Notes under the pieces: generated by a model
Seen by the model: only the letters and a program-made list of their open reading frames with translations
What the model was told of the DNA's origin: nothing
Database searches by the model: none
Program-made: the position numbers and the translations under genes
Shown: one piece after another, positions 11,148-23,700 of the stretch
Position numbering within the stretch: the first letter of the stretch is position 1
How the letters are laid out: each line of letters begins with the position of its first letter
DNA from: Rutstroemia sp. NJR-2017a BVV2
Taxonomy: Eukaryota; Ascomycota; Leotiomycetes; Helotiales; Rutstroemiaceae
Length of the DNA stretch: 64,000 nucleotides
Assembly: GCA_002946415.1 (NCBI GenBank)
Contig: NJPS01000051.1
Location: forward strand, 856,001 to 920,000
Reading direction: 5' to 3'

Positions 11148-12752
11148 ATGGACAAACAACACCCACAATCCGTTCACGGGTCCGAAAAGCAACGTAAATA
11201 TGGAGCTTTCCAGAACGAAATATATCGAGGTCAGCTCACCCAAATCACCTTGTATACTGGAAGTGATATTGACAGTATACCCGAGATGGGATGTTCTACC
11301 ACAAACTCCCCACCGTCACGACGGACCCGAATCATCTTGAAGAACAAGCCAAATCCAAATTAGCCTCGACCGCATACAACTATGTCGCTGGCGGAGCGGG
11401 TGAAAGAGCAACGATGGATGCTAATCGACTTGCTTTCAGGCAATGGAAGATGGTAAGCTTTGTGATATTGATATGACTTTGCGAACTCGTGCTTACCGTG
11501 GAATATAGATCCCTAGAATGCTGCGTCCAACGACGCATAGAGATTTGCGAGTTAATCTTTTTGGGCAAGAATATGGCTAGTAGACTGAAGCTTCTGTTCG
11601 GACATCAGGCAGCTGACCATTTTTTAGACACTCCTATTCTGATGGCGCCCATCGGTGTGCAATCTATCTTCCACGAAGACAAGGAACTCGGACTCTCGGG
11701 AGTTTGCGCTGAGATTGGTGTTCCTTATATTCTCAGCACTGCTTCTTCGTCTTCCAGTAAGTATATCTGGGTTTATTATACTGAATGACCTCGCAATTGC
11801 GAATAATGTGACTTACGCCCCGGACAGTTGAAGAAGTAGCCGAATCCAGCGGAGACGGTCACCGATGGTACCAGCTCTACTGGCCCCAAGACGACGATAT
11901 CACCATCTCCCTACTCAAAAGAGCCCGAGCCAACGGTTACAAAGTCTTAGTCGTCACGCTCGACACCTGGGCTCTAGCATGGAGGCCTGCGGATCTGGAT
12001 GGGGGATATGTGCCTTTTATGAAAGGAGTAGGGGACAGGACTGGATTCACCGGTAAGTTACATCCATCCATACTTCTCCATCTTCATTTTCCATAACCAA
12101 CTGATCATACATCCAGACCCTGTATTCCGCGAGAAGTTCCAGAAGAAATTCAACGCCACCCCGGAGGAAAAAGTCTTCGAAGCTTCGCAGGAATGGGTCG
12201 GTGATGTGTTCTCCGGCGCAGCACATACATGGGAGCAGATTTCGCTTCTGAAAGCTAATTGGGATGGGCCGATTGTGCTGAAAGGCATTCAGCATCCAGA
12301 TGATGCGCGGCTAGCTGCGGACGCGGGCGTGGATGGTATTATCGTCAGTAATCACGGTGGGAGACAGTTGGATGGAGCAATTGGTAGTTTGGAGATGTTA
12401 CCGGAGATTGTGGAAGCGGTGGGGGATAAGTTGACTGTGCTGTTTGATAGTGGGGTTAGGACTGGGGTGGATGTAATCAAGGCGCTGTGTTTGGGTGCGA
12501 AGGCAGTGTTGATAGGGAGACCTGCTATCTATGGATTGGCTGTGGGAGGGAAGGTGAGTTTGAGACGTCTCCTGGGTTGGGAAAAGAAGAACACTAATGC
12601 ATGGATAGGAAGGAGCAAGACAGGTTTTGCAGGGTATTCTGGCGGATGTGGACCAGAGTATGGGGTTGGCTGGAATTTCGGACATTAAAGGCTGTGACCG
12701 ATCCATGATTAGGAGGGTGCAGTATGGTGGGGATGTGATAGCTAACAACTAA
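11148..12752 (+). CDS. FMN-dependent alpha-hydroxy-acid oxidase / lactate 2-monooxygenase-like
   Basis: Flavoenzyme oxidising 2-hydroxy acids such as L-lactate. Seven exons (11148-11229, 11286-11452, 11509-11575, 11628-11756, 11828-12052, 12117-12553, 12609-12752) sum to 1251 bases, 416 residues plus stop. Family landmarks are YVAGGAG near the N-terminus, MAPIGVQ, YQLYWP, the substrate/FMN stretch VSNHGGRQLDG with the catalytic His, and FDSGVRTG with GRPAIYGLA for phosphate binding. The FHEDKE loop resembles lactate 2-monooxygenase relatives rather than flavocytochrome b2, and no cytochrome b5 domain is present. Intron 3 (11576-11627) begins with GC rather than GT; the flanking exons join to give EYDTPILMAP, which is what the family requires. 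No peroxisomal SKL ending (it ends VIANN). Confidence 0.92.
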
Positions 12753-14322
12753 GTGAAGATGATAGAATGGTGGTCGAAATTCTTCTAACCTTTTAGATAT
12801 GTTATTAGAAGTTCATTTAATACATCATTTCAAAGATGCCTCGCTTTCATGGGATGTCCTCCGAGTCATCATGGTCGTTTTTCTATATGACCTCATACCA
12901 CCCACCTCAACCATATTTTGATTTCAAATATCTGCTTCAGATGGCTTTTGGTAGAGAGCACATTCACTCTCAACCACCCCTCCCGTCCACCCAATCCCCT
13001 TCCCCCCTCGACCCAACCGCCAAACCACTTTCCTCCAATATAAGCCCCAATAAACCGACCTCTTTCGTCTTCGGACATACGACCCGCAGGATTCGACCCC
13101 TCTGGCTCAACGGTCCTGGACTCTGGTTCCGGATATATAACTAACCGTCGGCACGAACAGACGTTAAACAGCTAGGGCGGCCCAGAGATGGGTAGAGATG
13201 TAGGCAAGTTTCCCCGGGCCAAGCCTCCGAAAGGAGGTGGTGGGGAACTTGTCGAACTCTTTTGATTTTTTGGTTGTTGTTAGATTTTCTTTTTGTTCTT
13301 TTTGACTGGAGGAGGAGGAGGTGAGGGCAAACAAAGGAGGATAAGGGTGGGTTTTTTTGCGCTTTCTTTTGGATGGGATTTGTGCTTTTGGGAGATGTTT
13401 AGCGAGTTAGACGATGGGGAGTGAGTGGTGCGTTGATGGGGTGCGATATTCACTGGAAGGAAGTTGCCTATACAGGCACACTTCTTTATAGCGATGGGCA
13501 CTGAAAAAGTACGATCGTGAGGTCACTGGAGAGGTTGTTCTGGCGGTTGCTAGTGATTGCAGGGCAACAGCCTTTGAGGAAACCAAAATTCGACCATCCT
13601 GCCTACTGAACAAAATCCCTCCTTGTTGCTGGACACATGAGAAAGGAACCCGAAAACCCTTCTGATGGCCTAACATTGGCACAGGAAGAGGGGAAGAAGT
13701 TAAAGCTTGAGTAAAGCATATGGGAAAGTGGATGGATGAGTAGCATGATCGGGGTGCGAGGTTGTCGAACCGGGGTTGGAAGAGGGGGAGATAAAGGGAT
13801 GTGGTGGAGTGAAGTGTTGTTGGTGGGAGTTCACGTACCTTTTATGCACCGGTAATTCTAGGAAGACCAACTATTCATTCGACGGTTTTGGGAATATGGA
13901 AAGTGATTGTATATACATAGAAAGGGTTTTCAGATGTGGAATAGGAAGAGAAGTTTTAATTGTTTCTGGTTGTCTCGTATATGAGGATGTTTTTCTGAAG
14001 TGGCATCATGGTACAGAATTTGCATTTTCGTTTCCATGGGTTCCATTCTGGTTTCTCATTTATATCGTTAGCTAGAGGAAGGTATGCTGATTTTCCATAT
14101 CTTAGTGCATTCTCATGTGCGAGTAGAACATGTGCCGTAAAGCGCTGTTTCTAGACCATATCAACTCCGTAGCTTGGAGACTCGAGTGTTCATGTAAGCA
14201 GACAAGGTAAAATTCTGCTCATTGCTATGGTCTGTTGTCCCAGCCACAATTAAAATCACTTCCACCATTACCGCCGCCAGAACCACTTACCTCGTCGCAA
14301 CCTCCTAATTTAGCCATAGAAG
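12753..14322. other. Intergenic, no supported gene
   Basis: Lies between the 3' ends of the FMN oxidase and the BTB gene. Purine- or pyrimidine-rich runs and small overlapping frames (such as 12836-13144 plus) are present without domain or splice evidence. Confidence 0.45.
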
Positions 14323-15419
14323 CTAAAACTTAAAAGTCGCCCCGGTGAGTAGGTTCCTATAACTGGTAGTTCCCGTCGTGGATCTTGTCTTCGCGATGTC
14401 TATATAAGCCCTTGCCATATCTGCCGCATACCCATCTAAATCATTTACCTCCTGTTTGAACGGAAATTTGCCGTTAGGCGTCAAATATTTGTCCGTTACA
14501 AACGCATGAACCGTTGCATCCGCAAAGAGTTTTCTAGCCGCATGGCCCGATAGTAACTCCGTAGCCGCCTTCCGGATATGCTTCTTGTCAAGATGGGTCT
14601 CCGACTCCACCAACAGCACCTTCATTCTCTCCACTGCCTTGGGAGAAATCTGAAGAAGTAGCATATCTCCAAAAACGCAGGCATCGAGCAAAGCGGAGAT
14701 TTCCTGAGATGGCGTCAAGGATCTTGGGGTATGAAATATGCCTGTGTAGAGGTATTGGACCACGAGATCAAATGTTGCAATGGGAAAATCAAATTCAATC
14801 TTCTGCTCAAGACCCTCTATGAATTCTCCCTCAAATGCAGCAACGAAGTATGGGGATGCGTTGACAAGTAGGGCTTTTGGTAGGTAGTAAGTTTTCTTTG
14901 AGGTGTCGCCTACAGTGATAGCTACTTTTGGACCATCGAAGAGAGTAATTTTACTACGTAGTTGAGTCAGCTTGATGGAGACATAAAAGGAAATTAAATG
15001 ATAGAGAATGGAACCTTTGAAATTCGTCGGAAGATAGCTCGGAGAAAGGTTTATGACTTGTATTCGCACCCTTTTTCGAAGGCGAAGAGTTTCCGTTGGG
15101 CGCAGCTTGAGTTGCATTCTCCAGCTATGTGAAGCACGTCAGCTGGAAAAATCATGCGCACCGTAAATAGCAAGCCATTGATAGAGCACAAAGCGATGTC
15201 AATCACCAGATGATATATCTGTCGATTTAACAATACCCAATAATTGGTTGTTCAACACAAGCTTAAAAATGAGAATTTGATTGTTGAGTCATAACCCAGA
15301 GATCTCAGGAACCGGACCAAGCATAATATTTGTAGCATTGAAAATGAGTTCGGAGCGTGTGCAACATCTGGGCAAGATAATGTTTGACTTACAGCTGTGC
15401 TTGCTATTTTACTACTCAT
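14323..15419 (-). CDS. BTB/POZ domain protein
   Basis: Protein-interaction protein of the large fungal BTB family, often Cullin-3 adaptors or of unknown role. Three exons, read leftward: 15393-15419 (27 bases, MSSKIASTA), 15015-15124, 14323-14953; total 768 bases, 255 residues plus stop, GT-AG introns. The BTB fold starts near residue 46: ITLFDGPKVAITVGD, then the typical LLVNASPYFVAAFEGEFIEG and FDLVVQYLYTGIF. The N-terminal 40 residues are Ser/Asn-rich and disordered. A longer single-frame reading starting at 15117 is open but gives an implausible N-terminus; the spliced model uses a different frame there and restores normal composition. No Kelch, BACK or zinc finger follows, so the partner is unknown. 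Confidence 0.82.
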
Positions 15420-16408
15420 GATGCTGAGATATTGAGTTCTTCAGATCAATTTGAAGATGAGAAGTGAAGACGAAGTAGTTCTCTTGAAATCGAGACGGAG
15501 AGTTGAAGATGTAATTGTTGTATTTGTTGTTCCTGCCAGGAGAAACCAAGGCGGAATGGAAAAGGCGAAGCGAAGTCGACGACCATTCAGTTCCGGGGGC
15601 GGGGAAAAGTAGAGCTGTATTCACTAGCAGCAGGTGATCGGTCTCTGGGACAATGAATATAGTGAATATAGTTCAGAGGTTAGATTTCAGACTTTTGTAG
15701 ATATTATCAAGACTCACTATATAAATTACAATGGTCATAATATGTTATATTATATTCGTTGTCATTTCGGTTCCAGTCCTTCTAATCGGAAATATGACAG
15801 CAACAGTGATAGCTACCATCAAGGGTCTGCCAAATCTACGGGATTACCGAAACCGGGAAACCGCATCTCATCACTAACCTTACTCGTCCACTACCCCTCA
15901 AACGCGTTTCCGCCATCGCGAAGGTGTCCGCAAGATGCTTCGATGTGAGGTTAAGGTCATGTAAGAAAGTACAAATGAGCAATGAGCAATGAGCAATGAG
16001 CAAACCTCAATCACCTTGGCGCTAATGAGCATTAAGAGGATTTTCCATGGGACCAGGAAAGCACTAGGTCTATACCAGCAGTCGACTCAATAATTCTGCA
16101 GTTCCTAGATATTATCGGGATCATTGGGTAAAAGACAAGAAAGAGAATACATCAAAGTATAGTAATGTTGGGGCCGTGTTCATTGTACCAAGAAGATTTG
16201 AAGAATGGAAAGTCCGTAGTGTGGTGTGTGGATGCTGGCCCCAATATAAATAGATGCATTTATCAACACCAGCAACGGGATCCACCAGAGCATAATACTT
16301 CTTCAGAAGATTTGGTAGGTATAACATTACATATGCCGAGAAATTTTGATGTCCATGATACACGTGAGTGATTCTATACTATCTAATGCAGTGTCCAGGA
16401 AACGCAGC
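15420..16408. other. Intergenic; includes BTB promoter and a 7-base repeat
   Basis: AT-rich stretch upstream of the BTB gene and downstream of the peptidase. It carries a short tandem repeat (separate entry). No gene is supported. Confidence 0.45.
15973..16002. repeat. 7-base tandem repeat, unit ATGAGCA, about four copies
   Basis: Direct reading shows about four consecutive ATGAGCA units; boundaries are approximate to a few bases. The array lies in noncoding DNA and is a minor microsatellite. Confidence 0.85.
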
Positions 16409-17630
16409 TCACTGAGTGAGTGAGTGCTCAATGAGAGTCTTATAACCTTTCACGGCCGTTTCCAGGTCCGAGATCTTCAAATGCTCATGGTCCGAGTGAG
16501 CAACTAGAATGTCCCCAGGCCCATAGAGATATCTCTTGTGGTCTCCATCCAAGTTGGGGATATCAGTTCCGTAGTTGACGATAATAGTATCAAAGCCTAG
16601 ACAAAGTATTAGCATCTCGCTGCTCGCTCACCTACAATTCAACGTAAAAGAACCAAGGAAAATGAAACTCACCCTCTACATCACTATCAATATGCACCGG
16701 CCCATACCCCTGACTAAACCCAATCTCCAAAACCTGCCCGGTCTTCTCCACCGTCTTCCTAACCAAATCCCTCAACTCATCCGGCGTCCCCGCCGCAATC
16801 CTAATCGCAATCTTCGCCACTGCATCCTCCGCAATAACATTCGCCGCGACTCCACCATCCACCCTCCCCACATTCAGCGTCGTATTCCCAAACTTCTCGC
16901 TCCACGGCAACTGCACTCTCCCCAGCTCATAAAGCGCCGGAATCAGCATATCGTTCGCATTCCTGCCCAACGCAGGGTATCCCGAATGGCCGGCTTTCCC
17001 TTTCGCTTTGATCTCCACGCCGATAATCCCTTTATGTCCACTCGCAAGCTTGAGTTCTGTCGGCTCGCCAAATATCACAGTTTCCCATTTTAGACCTAGG
17101 GAGTTTGCCTTTTTCATTCCTGAACCAAGAGTCTCCTCCCCGACTACGAAAAGCAGCGCGACGTCACCCTCTGCGATCTTCCCGGCGGAGAGTAAGTCCA
17201 GATACGCGGTAATCTGCGCAGCCACGCTCGCCTTCGCATCTACACTGCCGCGTCCCCATATTTCATCCCCTCGTACTTCGTATGGCCAGTATGGCGGCAC
17301 CGTATCGATGTGCGAGGTAACTAAGACACGAGTCTGGCGAGTCGCGCCCAGGTACGCGAGGATATTCTGGCGGGTTTTCGATCCGCCCTCGTCAACATCC
17401 ACGGTTTGCGTTTCGATTGTCAAATTTTGCTTCTTGAGGTACGAGATGAGGTATTTGCCGACATCGTGTTCGTCACCGGTGAGGGAGGAGATCTCGACAA
17501 GGGATTTGTGCAGGGAGAGGAGCGGCGATTTGCTGATTTGGGCGGTTATGGGTTTCTGCGCGTCAATTGAATGAGTTGCAGATACCCAATTGGCGAGGAG
17601 CAGGAGAGGGGATAATGCGACGAGCCTCAT
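16409..17630 (-). CDS. Secreted M20-family metallopeptidase
   Basis: Zinc carboxypeptidase/deacylase of the M20 (ArgE/DapE/CPS1) family. Two exons (16673-17630 and 16409-16596) total 1146 bases, 381 residues plus stop. The N-terminus is a classic signal peptide ([18 protein letters not shown]). Metal ligands and catalytic residues are visible: HIDTVP (first zinc His and catalytic Asp), [10 protein letters not shown] (bridging Asp), GEETLGSG (catalytic Glu and ligand Glu) and HSDHEH near the C-terminus (last zinc His). The dimerisation/lid domain begins around [19 protein letters not shown]. Extracellular fungal relatives are annotated as probable secreted carboxypeptidases; the true substrate (peptide, N-acyl amino acid) is unknown. 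Length is normal for the family and all key residues seem present. Confidence 0.92.
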
Positions 17631-17990
17631 GATGGTAAGTGGTGATAAGGATGAGGTTAAGAGAGGTTGGGAGCTCGGTGAGTGGAAATGTGAATGACGT
17701 TTTTTGGCCTACCGAGCTCGGCAGAGGTGTTACAGGGGTTCAACCGAGCTGCGTTCAGGGGGTCGACAATGACTATTCAGCCAACAGAAACTATGAATAT
17801 GTTCCAACGAGCTTTTACTAGTCTGAATGTTCAAGTTCAACACAACAAACATGCAGAAGCGGCTCTAAATCACGGTCTCTAACGGTCGCCTGGCGAGATA
17901 TAAAACTCTATGTGGTATCAAATCGTGAACTGAGCAAGCAACGCCATGGCCCATGACACAATCCATCAACAACGACGAAAAAGCCGAACA
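17631..17990. other. Intergenic between M20 peptidase and CDC43
   Basis: Contains the peptidase upstream region and the CDC43 3' untranslated region. I see no gene or repeat in it. Confidence 0.5.
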
Positions 17991-19565
17991 TTAGCCCTCT
18001 AATTTGACACCTTCAAAAGCATCTAACAAACTTTTCGGCGGACTTTCGCCCGCAGCCATCTTCGATCCGAACTCAGGACTATCTTCCCTAACTAAGAAAC
18101 TATATCCATGTTTCCAGTACGTTTTGGAGGGGACTAATGCAGCTCTCCTAAGCTCCTCCAGGTTCTTCTTTGCTTCTACGCTAATGCATAAAGCCGAGTC
18201 AAGCTCTTTCAGGCCTGGCTCTTTCAGCGCTGCGAGAATTGCGAGACCTAGGTATGAATGATAGATGTCTAGATATGGTTAATTGTTTGACGTTCCAAGG
18301 GGAGTTAGTACGTATTTACCTGGTGGATCACCCGGTGTCTTTCCAAAACCACCTATCATATGTTGCGTCTTCTCAAGCAAGAATCGCCGAGCTCCATCTT
18401 TATTTATGAGGTCTGAGTGGCCGAGCATCTGCAATCGAGGTATTAGAGTCATTGAAATGTTGTATAGGTAGGTAGCTGCAAACTTACATTCAGTGACGCT
18501 CCAACCCAAAAGGTGTAGCAGGTATCAGCCCTTTTATTGCATCGACCATTGAAACCCACAAACGTAGGATCGACATCTGGTACAAAAAAGTGGTCCGGAG
18601 CTGACTGTTCTGAATCTTGTTGTTCCTCCTCTTCCTCTTCGCCATCCCCATCAGTATATGCTGTCTGTCTCAATACCAACCAGCGCAGAGTTTCCGGCAA
18701 ATTCGTCAGACCTGCAGACGTGTTTTCGGATTCAGAAGTTTCAGTACCGGAGGTAGGTTTTGGCAGACGGCCAAGCAGCGATAGGGATGCAATAGCACAA
18801 TACGCATACCCGGCTATAATAAGAACATTAGCCGGAAACAAGAAACGAGTGCGGGTAGTGAGAATGCATTACCATGTGCTTCATGCTCAGAGCTTTCCGA
18901 TATTCCACCATCATAAGTCTTCTCAGAAATCAGTAGCCATCTCCCCACCGCAATCAATTTCAACATACCTGCCCACGCCGCAAATGCTCCACCAACCTCT
19001 CAACATTAATATCCGTCCCCTCCTCTCTTTCTTCATGCGCATCCCCCGTCAGCATCCACCTCAATGCCGTCGCCACATAGCAATACCTCATATCCCTCCC
19101 CCCCTTCACCTTCCCATCCTCCGTCACCAACTCCCCAAAACTGCCATCCTCCCTCTGCAGCCTCCTCAACCAGCCCAAGCAATCCTTTCTCCGTACCCTC
19201 TCTATCCCACCCACCAGCCCCAGGATCAGCACGGCGAAAAAGCTCGCCGCCAAATTCGCAGGATCCACGTCCCGTCTCCCATGTCCTACATCCGCGTAGT
19301 ATATATCCGGATAGCGATGATTACTCGAGCCGCAGAATCCTCCCAGCGGATGCTGACATCGCAGAACCCATTCGCGAATGGCTTTTCTCCTCGATTCTGG
19401 GAACGTGGAAGGCCCCTCACCAAGTAGATCCAGAGCTGAGAGGATGAAGAACCCAAGTGTCATGCGCGTGGAATCGGTGCTGGTGTATACGGTGGGTAAT
19501 AATGAATTGAGACATCGGTGCCAATATTTAACATGTTTGGCTATCTCTAGCTTCGGTTCTGCCAT
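17991..19565 (-). CDS. CDC43: Protein geranylgeranyltransferase type I, beta subunit
   Basis: Catalytic subunit of GGTase-I, which transfers geranylgeranyl from GGPP to the CaaX cysteine of Rho/Rac/Cdc42-type GTPases; it works with the RAM2 alpha subunit in the cytosol. Multi-exon on the minus strand from ATG at 19565 (MAEPKLEIAKHVKYW) to TAA at 17991-17993. The (alpha-alpha)6 barrel repeats show as GGFCGSSNHRYPDIYYA, QREDGSFGE, YDGGISESSEHEAH and GGFGKTPG. Zinc ligands are visible: the Asp and Cys in RADTCYTFW, and the His in DIYHSYLGLA. A low-complexity acidic insert (DGDGEEEEEEQQ) lies before the zinc Asp/Cys. Protein farnesyltransferase beta is the main alternative; overall motifs favour GGTase-I, but a tree would settle it. 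Confidence 0.86.
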
Positions 19566-19880
19566 TGCGACAGATTGGTTTGGTTAGGAGAAGGAGGGGG
19601 ATGTTTTATGCTGCTTCATGATTTTGAGTCCCCTCACAATTACGAGGGGTCAATGCTCCAATTGCTTTTGTACAATATCAGGGGTAAACCTTGCACCAGC
19701 TTTTCGGATCGCGGAGATACAGTAACGCCTAAACGTTTTAAGCTTTGCAAGGTTCGATCTGCCCTTTGTGTTCCGTGTTGATCTTTGACCATAAATTTCC
19801 CTTTGTCCAGCACATCCCAACTCAACAATAACAACTCCCTCTTTTTCAAGCTCATACGTTCGAGCTGCAAATCCTACAAG
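19566..19880. promoter_or_regulatory. Divergent promoter region CDC43 / ILM1
   Basis: 315 bases between two start codons reading away from each other, so it must hold both promoters. No specific binding site is recognised. Confidence 0.5.
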
Positions 19881-20573
19881 ATGGGTCTTATATCAGGGCC
19901 AACGATTATAACCTCCCTTTCTCTATTCCACATCACACTTGGGTTCTTCTTCATTACAAATCCCAGTGTGCTTGCTGACCAGTCGCTGGTTCTGATCATT
20001 GGTCAATCGATGGGTCTGGTAAGTTGGTTTGCGAGCTCTTTGTGGGATTGCTGCGTGGAACAATTGACGCCGGTCTTACCTTTCGAAGTAATACTGACAC
20101 TTATATATATAGCCTAATGAACGCTCTTTCGAAAAACAGTCACCAGCCCTAGCCTTCCTCGGCGCCGTCTTCGTCTTCTTCGGCATCACCGACCTCGTTG
20201 CTGTATCCGTGCCAGAAGAGATCTCGCAATGGCACTGGGGCACTCAAGGTATGCTCGTTTTTCACCCCCTTTGAGTACACAGAAAACCCCATAACTAACA
20301 CCCGCCTCCACAACAGCCCCGGTACGATTTTTCCTCTCCGCGGCACTCTCCCTCTACACCTGGTTATTCTCATCCTCTTCCCCTATGATCGCATCGCGCA
20401 GCGCATACAGGTCTGGCGGATGGGGCGAGGGTCTTAAGAATCGTCTTGTATTTACATGGGCGTTTTTGGAGATGGTGACTTGGTTTTGGATTTTCGTTAC
20501 GTTGAGGGAAGAGAGGAGGGAATTTGCGGTTAAGGTGGCGAGGAGGAAGGCTGCGGATGAGGATAGATTGTGA
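19881..20573 (+). CDS. ILM1: Ilm1-family ER membrane protein
   Basis: Small polytopic membrane protein of the Ilm1 (increased loss of mitochondrial DNA) family, located in the ER in yeast; molecular function is poorly known. Three exons: the first begins at ATG 19881 (MGLISGPTIITSLSLFHITLG) and ends at GGTCTG before a GTAAGT donor. The second begins PNERSFEKQSPALAFLG after a TATATAG acceptor. The third begins PVRFFLSAALSLYTWL. Four hydrophobic segments are visible (around ITSLSLFHITLGFFF, ALAFLGAVFVFFG, VRFFLSAALSLYTWLF and FTWAFLEMVTWFWIF). It ends in a basic cytosolic tail rich in Arg/Glu. Length of about 180 residues is typical. It converges with NAA25, whose stop is about 195 bases downstream. 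Confidence 0.85.
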
Positions 20574-20768
20574 GGTTGTTTAACGGATGAGGGACATCAT
20601 TTAGGATCTATACTTGGAATTTAAACATGGATTTGACACCGTATGGTGTATTATTGGAATACAAGGATTGGATATGGAGAGGCTTCATGCCAAAGTCATT
20701 GTTATATTGCTATGCTTCTATACAGACTTCTACATGTAGTCACCCAGTTCTATGTACCCCAGCCTACC

Positions 20769-23700
20769 TTACACCTTCAAATACCCCAACCCAACGACCG
20801 ACTCCCTCCAACTCTCCACCACCTCTCCCGCCCACTCCTCCACAAAGTTGTCCCCCACCATACCCCTCAACTGATCCCCCAATCCTCCAACCTCCAAGAC
20901 CTCTACCACGCTATCAATCCATCCACTCTCATCCAGCCCATCCTTAATACCCTTCACCTTTTCCTCCACCGCCTGCTTCACCCTCACCGCACTCTCCCCT
21001 ATCTTCTTATTCTCTTCGATCTGAGCTTTGCCTACTTTAAGATGAGTTTGAGCAAGGTATCTCACAGCTCTCTCAACATTGCTCGCGAGATCGTACGCAT
21101 TATACAGAGTATGCAAGACGTCAAACGAGGCAGGCGTCGGGTTTTGGCACCCATTGACAAGCTTTTGCACCTGTTCTAATTTCGCGCGGAGAGATGCGTT
21201 GGAGATCGCGAGAGTTGGCTCGGGTTCTGATGATGTGCTTGCTTTGACGATTATCTCCGCGAGATAGATAAATGCTTCGAGAGTCAGGTGTTCTGGACGG
21301 GTCAATGTGGCTTCTTGTGCGTGGGCTTGTGCGGCTTTCTCTTGCTCTAGAAGAGCTTGCAGTTTGGGGAGATACGTGTCTTTGATGGAGGTGAGGCTTG
21401 CGGTGTCTTTAGATTTGGTGTCGGACTCGATGATGGAAATTATCTTCTCGGTTAGGAGACTCATGCGGCTTCGAGAGGCCTGGATGGTGTTAGTAGATTG
21501 ACTGCGGACTCTGAGTTGATACTTACAGATGGACCTGGTGCAAATCGAGTAAGTTTCTCAAAGCGCAGTCCTAGGTTGGAATCATAGTCGGGAAACGAAG
21601 CATAGTCGCTAGTATCAGAGAAGTTCTCCATAAGCTCTGGGTTTTTGGCTAGAGGATTGTCAGTGTATAGCGGTAAAGCAACACACGGAGAACTTACGAA
21701 GAATCTTGTAGCTGTCATTCGTATAAGTAATAGGTTTGATAAGTCTTACTATCCTCTTTGTTTCCGCAAAAGACGATGTTGCCATCATTCCACTGGACAT
21801 GATATCCGAAAATTCTTTGAATTGGAAAATAGTGTCGTAGCTACCATGTTCAAAAGCTTTCCAGGTATTCTGGGCGACTTGTCCACGAATATTTCGGTAC
21901 ATCTTTTGGTGTCTCTTGAGGTGCTCAATCGGACTGTAATTCTCAGAAGAACCATCAGGAGCGGAGGGAAACGGATGAGGGTGTAGCGAAGAGACTCGAT
22001 CGAGCAAAATATACCCCAATGTGTCGAGTTGTATTTGCTTCAGGTTGAGGTGGAGATATGCTTTCATTGCTTGAGAACCACAACCAAGCGAAGCATATAA
22101 CCTTACCAGCAGTAGAGAAAAATCCGAGTTTGATTTCGACTTTGACCATGCGTAGTCTAATAAAAGCGTAGCTTGAAGAATATAGGCGGTACGATGGGTC
22201 TTGATGGTCTCTCCTGCAGTATCCGAACTCGATATAGATAACTTCATTAGAGCCATGACCGCCAAAGTACAAAAGTCATCGGCAGGATGTCTATCTGTAG
22301 GAAGAAGGCTCGCCGAGATTCGCCCATCGTCATTGATTGCTGATGAATATGCAGCAACAGCATCCTTTGCAACTTGTTCGAGGCACACATCGCAATATAT
22401 CTCGCAGGGATTGGAGCAGTACTTGCAGATGGACGACTTCTCGCCAGTCTTGTGCAATGGGTTCGATCGCCGCTCATTCTCCGGGATACTACTTACAATC
22501 AGATAGCTTAGTTTGTGCAAGCCTACACTTCTCGTCATATCGTTTGCGTTATTGAACTAACCCGCATAGTTAGTGAGAGCAAGTTGACGGGTGGTTATGA
22601 TGGTTTACCTGGTTATCGGATAGAGTTAAAGCCTTTGATTCAGACTCTAAATCATTCTTGAGTTTGGCATCTTCGAACTTCACACCATTTTTCAGTATGT
22701 TGAGCAATATGCGTCTTTCCTCGGGCTCTAACTGTTCCACGTAAGGTTTGAGGTCATCGTACACCGTAGTAGCATCGCCAAAATTCTGTAAATATTTGAC
22801 AACTGCAGTAATACGGGGGTGTTTCTCGACTTCGGATGTTGAAGAAACATCAGGGGCAAAGGCCGAAGAGGTGGCTTTGAAGGTATATGTAAGCCACGCT
22901 AGAGATGCGTTACGTCTCCATGTTTTATCTATTCCGGAGCCTGGATCTAAATGAGCCGCGATCTCGTTGGCAACATCATCCAGTGCTCTGAGCTGTTATT
23001 CTCTGTTCAACATCCTTGAAGTGTGCCTAAAACTTACGATGGTTTCTCTTGAGTAGTTGCCGAATTTAGGTATGCCTGCCACACCACCCAGTCTGCCAAT
23101 CTTGCCTCAATGATCTGTCCATTTTCGTTCTTCGTACGAGCACGCTTCAGAAGCTGACCGGTTGCTTCGAAGATTTCCTGCCATTGCTCAGACTTCTCCA
23201 TCAGTTGCAACTTATTTCTCCAGAGTTCCCAGTCTCCTTTGGCGACCGCGGACTCTGGCCCAAGAGAAGGTTCATTAAGATACTTTAGTTGATCCTCCAG
23301 TTTACCGTGCGTTCCAGCAATACGTTGTAGGAGCAACAACTCTTGTGGTGCTTGTATCGCGCGAACTGGGAGGGGTTTCGAAGTCTACGATGGTCAAATC
23401 GCTTGACTGATAATCCGAAGGGTTGAGAGAACATACATCTACTTGTGTTGTAGCTGCAGCGAGTTTGCTTATCTGGCCAAAAGCTAATCTTCCCCATAGA
23501 GATCTCTTCTCGACTGGGAGATCTTGTGATATCTGAACGGGATTAGCATGTCCTCTACGTGTCTAGATTGCTCGGTTTCTTAGTAACTCACGGATCGCAA
23601 ATATAAAGAGGAGATATTCCAGCATATATATTTGTGTATACTTGGAAAGTTTTTCTCAAGACTACTAGCAATCTGTTACATCATGAAATAGTCAGTATTT

